From NCBI GenBank assembly GCA_905215015.1, contig CAJMOS010000033.1, positions 1-24,640 on the forward strand: a stretch of 24,640 nt of DNA. Reading direction: 5' to 3'. Positions 23,155-24,640 of the stretch are shown here, piece by piece. The stretch comes from an uncultured bacterium. GTDB taxonomy: Bacteria; Spirochaetota; Spirochaetia; Sphaerochaetales; Sphaerochaetaceae. A program made the position numbers and the translations under genes. Within the stretch, counting starts at the first letter, position 1. Each line of letters begins with the position of its first letter. The notes below the pieces were generated by a model. That model was not told the origin of the DNA and did no database searches. It saw nothing but the letters and a program-made list of their open reading frames with translations.

Positions 23155-24640
23155 ATGGCAAAGAACGAGCTCACTCCGCTGGGGCGGAAAATTTTTCTCG
23201 ATCGGTATGCGCTGAAAGATGTGCAAAAGAAGACGCTCGCGGTCGGCGATATCGTCGTCGCGGTCAGCAACCCGAAAACCAGTCAGCGTGAAATCGGCAC
23301 GGTGACTGCGAAAAATGGGGAAGACATCACGGTCAAGCTGGATGACGGGACCGTCATCAACGTGAAGATGGACCAGGTCGACAAGCCGCTGGAGACCAAG
23401 CCGGAAGAGATGCAGGCTCGTGTCGCCCGTGGCATGGCCAGCCAGGAAAAGCCCGAAGTCCGCGCCAAATGGGAGAAGGAGTTCGCTTGGCTCCTTGACG
23501 ACTGGAAGTTCGTCCCCGGCGGCCGCATTTTGACCGGCGCTGGCACCGACCAGAAGCTGACCTATTTCAACTGCTATGTCATCCCATCCCCGAAGGACTC
23601 CCGCCATGGAATCATGGAAAGTCTCGGACAGATGACGGAAATCATGAGCCGGGGTGGTGGCGTCGGCATGAACCTGAGCTCGCTCCGCCCCCGCCACAGC
23701 TATGTCAAGGGCGTCAACGGCCGTTCCTCCGGATCGGTCAGCTGGGGCGCTCTTTTTTCCTTTGTCACCGGCCTGATCGAGCAGGGAGGCAGCCGCCGTG
23801 GCGCGCTGATGCTGATTCTCGATGTCTGGCATCCGGATGTGCTGGACTTCATCAACAGCAAGCGGGAGATGGGCAGGATCACCAACGCGAATATCTCGGT
23901 AGGCATCACCGATGCCTTCATGGCGGCCGTCAAGGCCGACAAGGATTGGGACCTGGTCTTTCCGGATACCCAGGATCCCGCCTATGACACGAAGTGGGAC
24001 GGAGACCTGAACGAGTGGAAGAAGAACGGAGGCAAGGTCGTCGTCTACAGGACCGTCAAGGCCCGCGACATCTGGAACAACATCATCGAGAGCGCATGGG
24101 CGAGCGCCGAGCCGGGGGTGTTCTTCATCGACCGCTACAACAAGATGAGCAATTCCTGGTACTACTGCACGATCCACAGCACCAACCCCTGTGGCGAGCA
24201 GGGGCTTCCCCCTTGGGGCGTCTGCAACCTCGGCTCCATCAATCTTTCCCGGTTCGTCGAGAACAAACAGGTCAAGTGGGACGAGCTTGCCCGTGTCGTG
24301 CACGACTCGGTCCGCTTCCTGGACAATGTCATAGACGACACTCCCTACTTCTTCGAGCAGAACCGCCAGCGCCAGCAGTCGGAGCGTCGCATCGGGCTGG
24401 GTACCATGGGCCTTGCGGACATGTTGATCCATCTGGAGCTTGGCTACGGCAGTGACGAGTCGCTGAAGTTCATCGACAAGCTGTACAAGTTCATCTGCGT
24501 CGAGGCCTATCGCGAGAGCGCGGAGCTGGCCCAGGAGAAAGGCAGGTTCCAGCACTTTGACGCCGACAAGCTGCTGGAGAGCGGCGTCATGAAGCAGATG
24601 CCGGAGGACATCCGCCAGCTGGTCAGGGAGAAGGGGCTGC
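23155..24640 (+). CDS. nrdJ: Class II (adenosylcobalamin-dependent) ribonucleotide reductase, 3' end cut by window
   Basis: The enzyme reduces ribonucleotides to deoxyribonucleotides using a radical made from coenzyme B12. The first 495 residues are visible. Key parts are PGGRILTGAG (121-130), the first redox cysteine Cys140 in YFNCYVIPSP, SRGGGVGMNLSSLRP, the active-site N344-P-C346-G-E348 with the thiyl-radical cysteine, and the second redox cysteine Cys357 in GVCNLGSINL. QSERRIGLGTMGLADML follows. Residues 28-78 form an extra segment rich in beta-type residues (GDIVVAVSNPKTSQREIGTV) between the usual N-terminal RYALKD and the catalytic domain. The class II call rests on overall similarity and the absence of neighbouring nrdB or nrdG genes in view. 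GGAG lies nine bases before the ATG; another ATG at 23147 is out of frame. Upstream NrdR boxes suggest NrdR repression. Confidence 0.93.
   Translation, partial: MAKNELTPLGRKIFLDRYALKDVQKKTLAVGDIVVAVSNPKTSQREIGTVTAKNGEDITVKLDDGTVINVKMDQVDKPLETKPEEMQARVARGMASQEKPEVRAKWEKEFAWLLDDWKFVPGGRILTGAGTDQKLTYFNCYVIPSPKDSRHGIMESLGQMTEIMSRGGGVGMNLSSLRPRHSYVKGVNGRSSGSVSWGALFSFVTGLIEQGGSRRGALMLILDVWHPDVLDFINSKREMGRITNANISVGITDAFMAAVKADKDWDLVFPDTQDPAYDTKWDGDLNEWKKNGGKVVVYRTVKARDIWNNIIESAWASAEPGVFFIDRYNKMSNSWYYCTIHSTNPCGEQGLPPWGVCNLGSINLSRFVENKQVKWDELARVVHDSVRFLDNVIDDTPYFFEQNRQRQQSERRIGLGTMGLADMLIHLELGYGSDESLKFIDKLYKFICVEAYRESAELAQEKGRFQHFDADKLLESGVMKQMPEDIRQLVREKGL

Noticed and set aside
23125..24555. A 476-codon minus-strand open frame opposite nrdJ
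   Set aside because: The plus strand encodes all class II reductase catalytic motifs; the antisense frame is a by-product of codon use.

Overview
The window looks like a spirochaete chromosome, most likely a Sphaerochaetaceae-type bacterium. This is inferred from the style of the proteins, not from any database match. The signs are fairly high GC, solute-binding proteins that begin with a short Sec signal followed by 'GGSAEKE' or 'QGSKEGG', a ParE/ParC-type topoisomerase pair with a very short A subunit, a B12-type ribonucleotide reductase and a receiver/PEP-synthase-like fusion. No phage, insertion sequence, CRISPR array, tRNA or rRNA was seen.

Layout: (1) 1-1733, minus strand: the end of an iron-siderophore/cobalamin-type ABC importer operon (FecCD permease, then ATPase, cut by the window edge). 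(2) 1839-3041: NADP isocitrate dehydrogenase of the eukaryotic-like type, closed by a clear terminator. (3) 3150-13551: an apparent glycan-uptake locus of nine genes, all on the plus strand. They are a cytoplasmic sulfatase, a LacI-family regulator, a first binding protein with two CUT1 permeases, then a new promoter followed by a second binding protein with two CUT1 permeases and a phosphodiester glycosidase (NAGPA domain). No transport ATPase is encoded, so both importers probably borrow a shared MsmX/UgpC-like ATPase. (4) 13754-18285: type II topoisomerase B and A subunits and an RluA-family pseudouridine synthase, tightly packed. (5) 18170-21124, minus strand: a large receiver plus PEP-synthase ATP-grasp protein whose 3' end overlaps the pseudouridine synthase gene tail to tail by 116 bp. 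(6) 21321-22658: NADP-type glutamate dehydrogenase, divergent from (5). (7) 22659-23154: a 496-bp non-coding stretch with several stem-loops and an NrdR-box pair. (8) 23155-window end: the first 495 codons of a class II ribonucleotide reductase.

How the parts fit: the locus at 3150-13551 reads as import of a sulfated and/or phosphodiester-linked oligosaccharide. Both enzymes lack signal peptides, so desulfation and phosphodiester cleavage would happen inside the cell after uptake, under control of the LacI-type regulator. Isocitrate dehydrogenase and glutamate dehydrogenase together supply 2-oxoglutarate, NADPH and glutamate.

The observations most worth following are the sulfatase/phosphodiester-glycosidase transport locus, the orphan receiver/ATP-grasp protein, the non-canonical quinolone-site residues in the ParC-like subunit, the NrdR-box pair, a possible structured RNA upstream of nrdJ, and repeated GGAAAATG motifs at the gdhA promoter.
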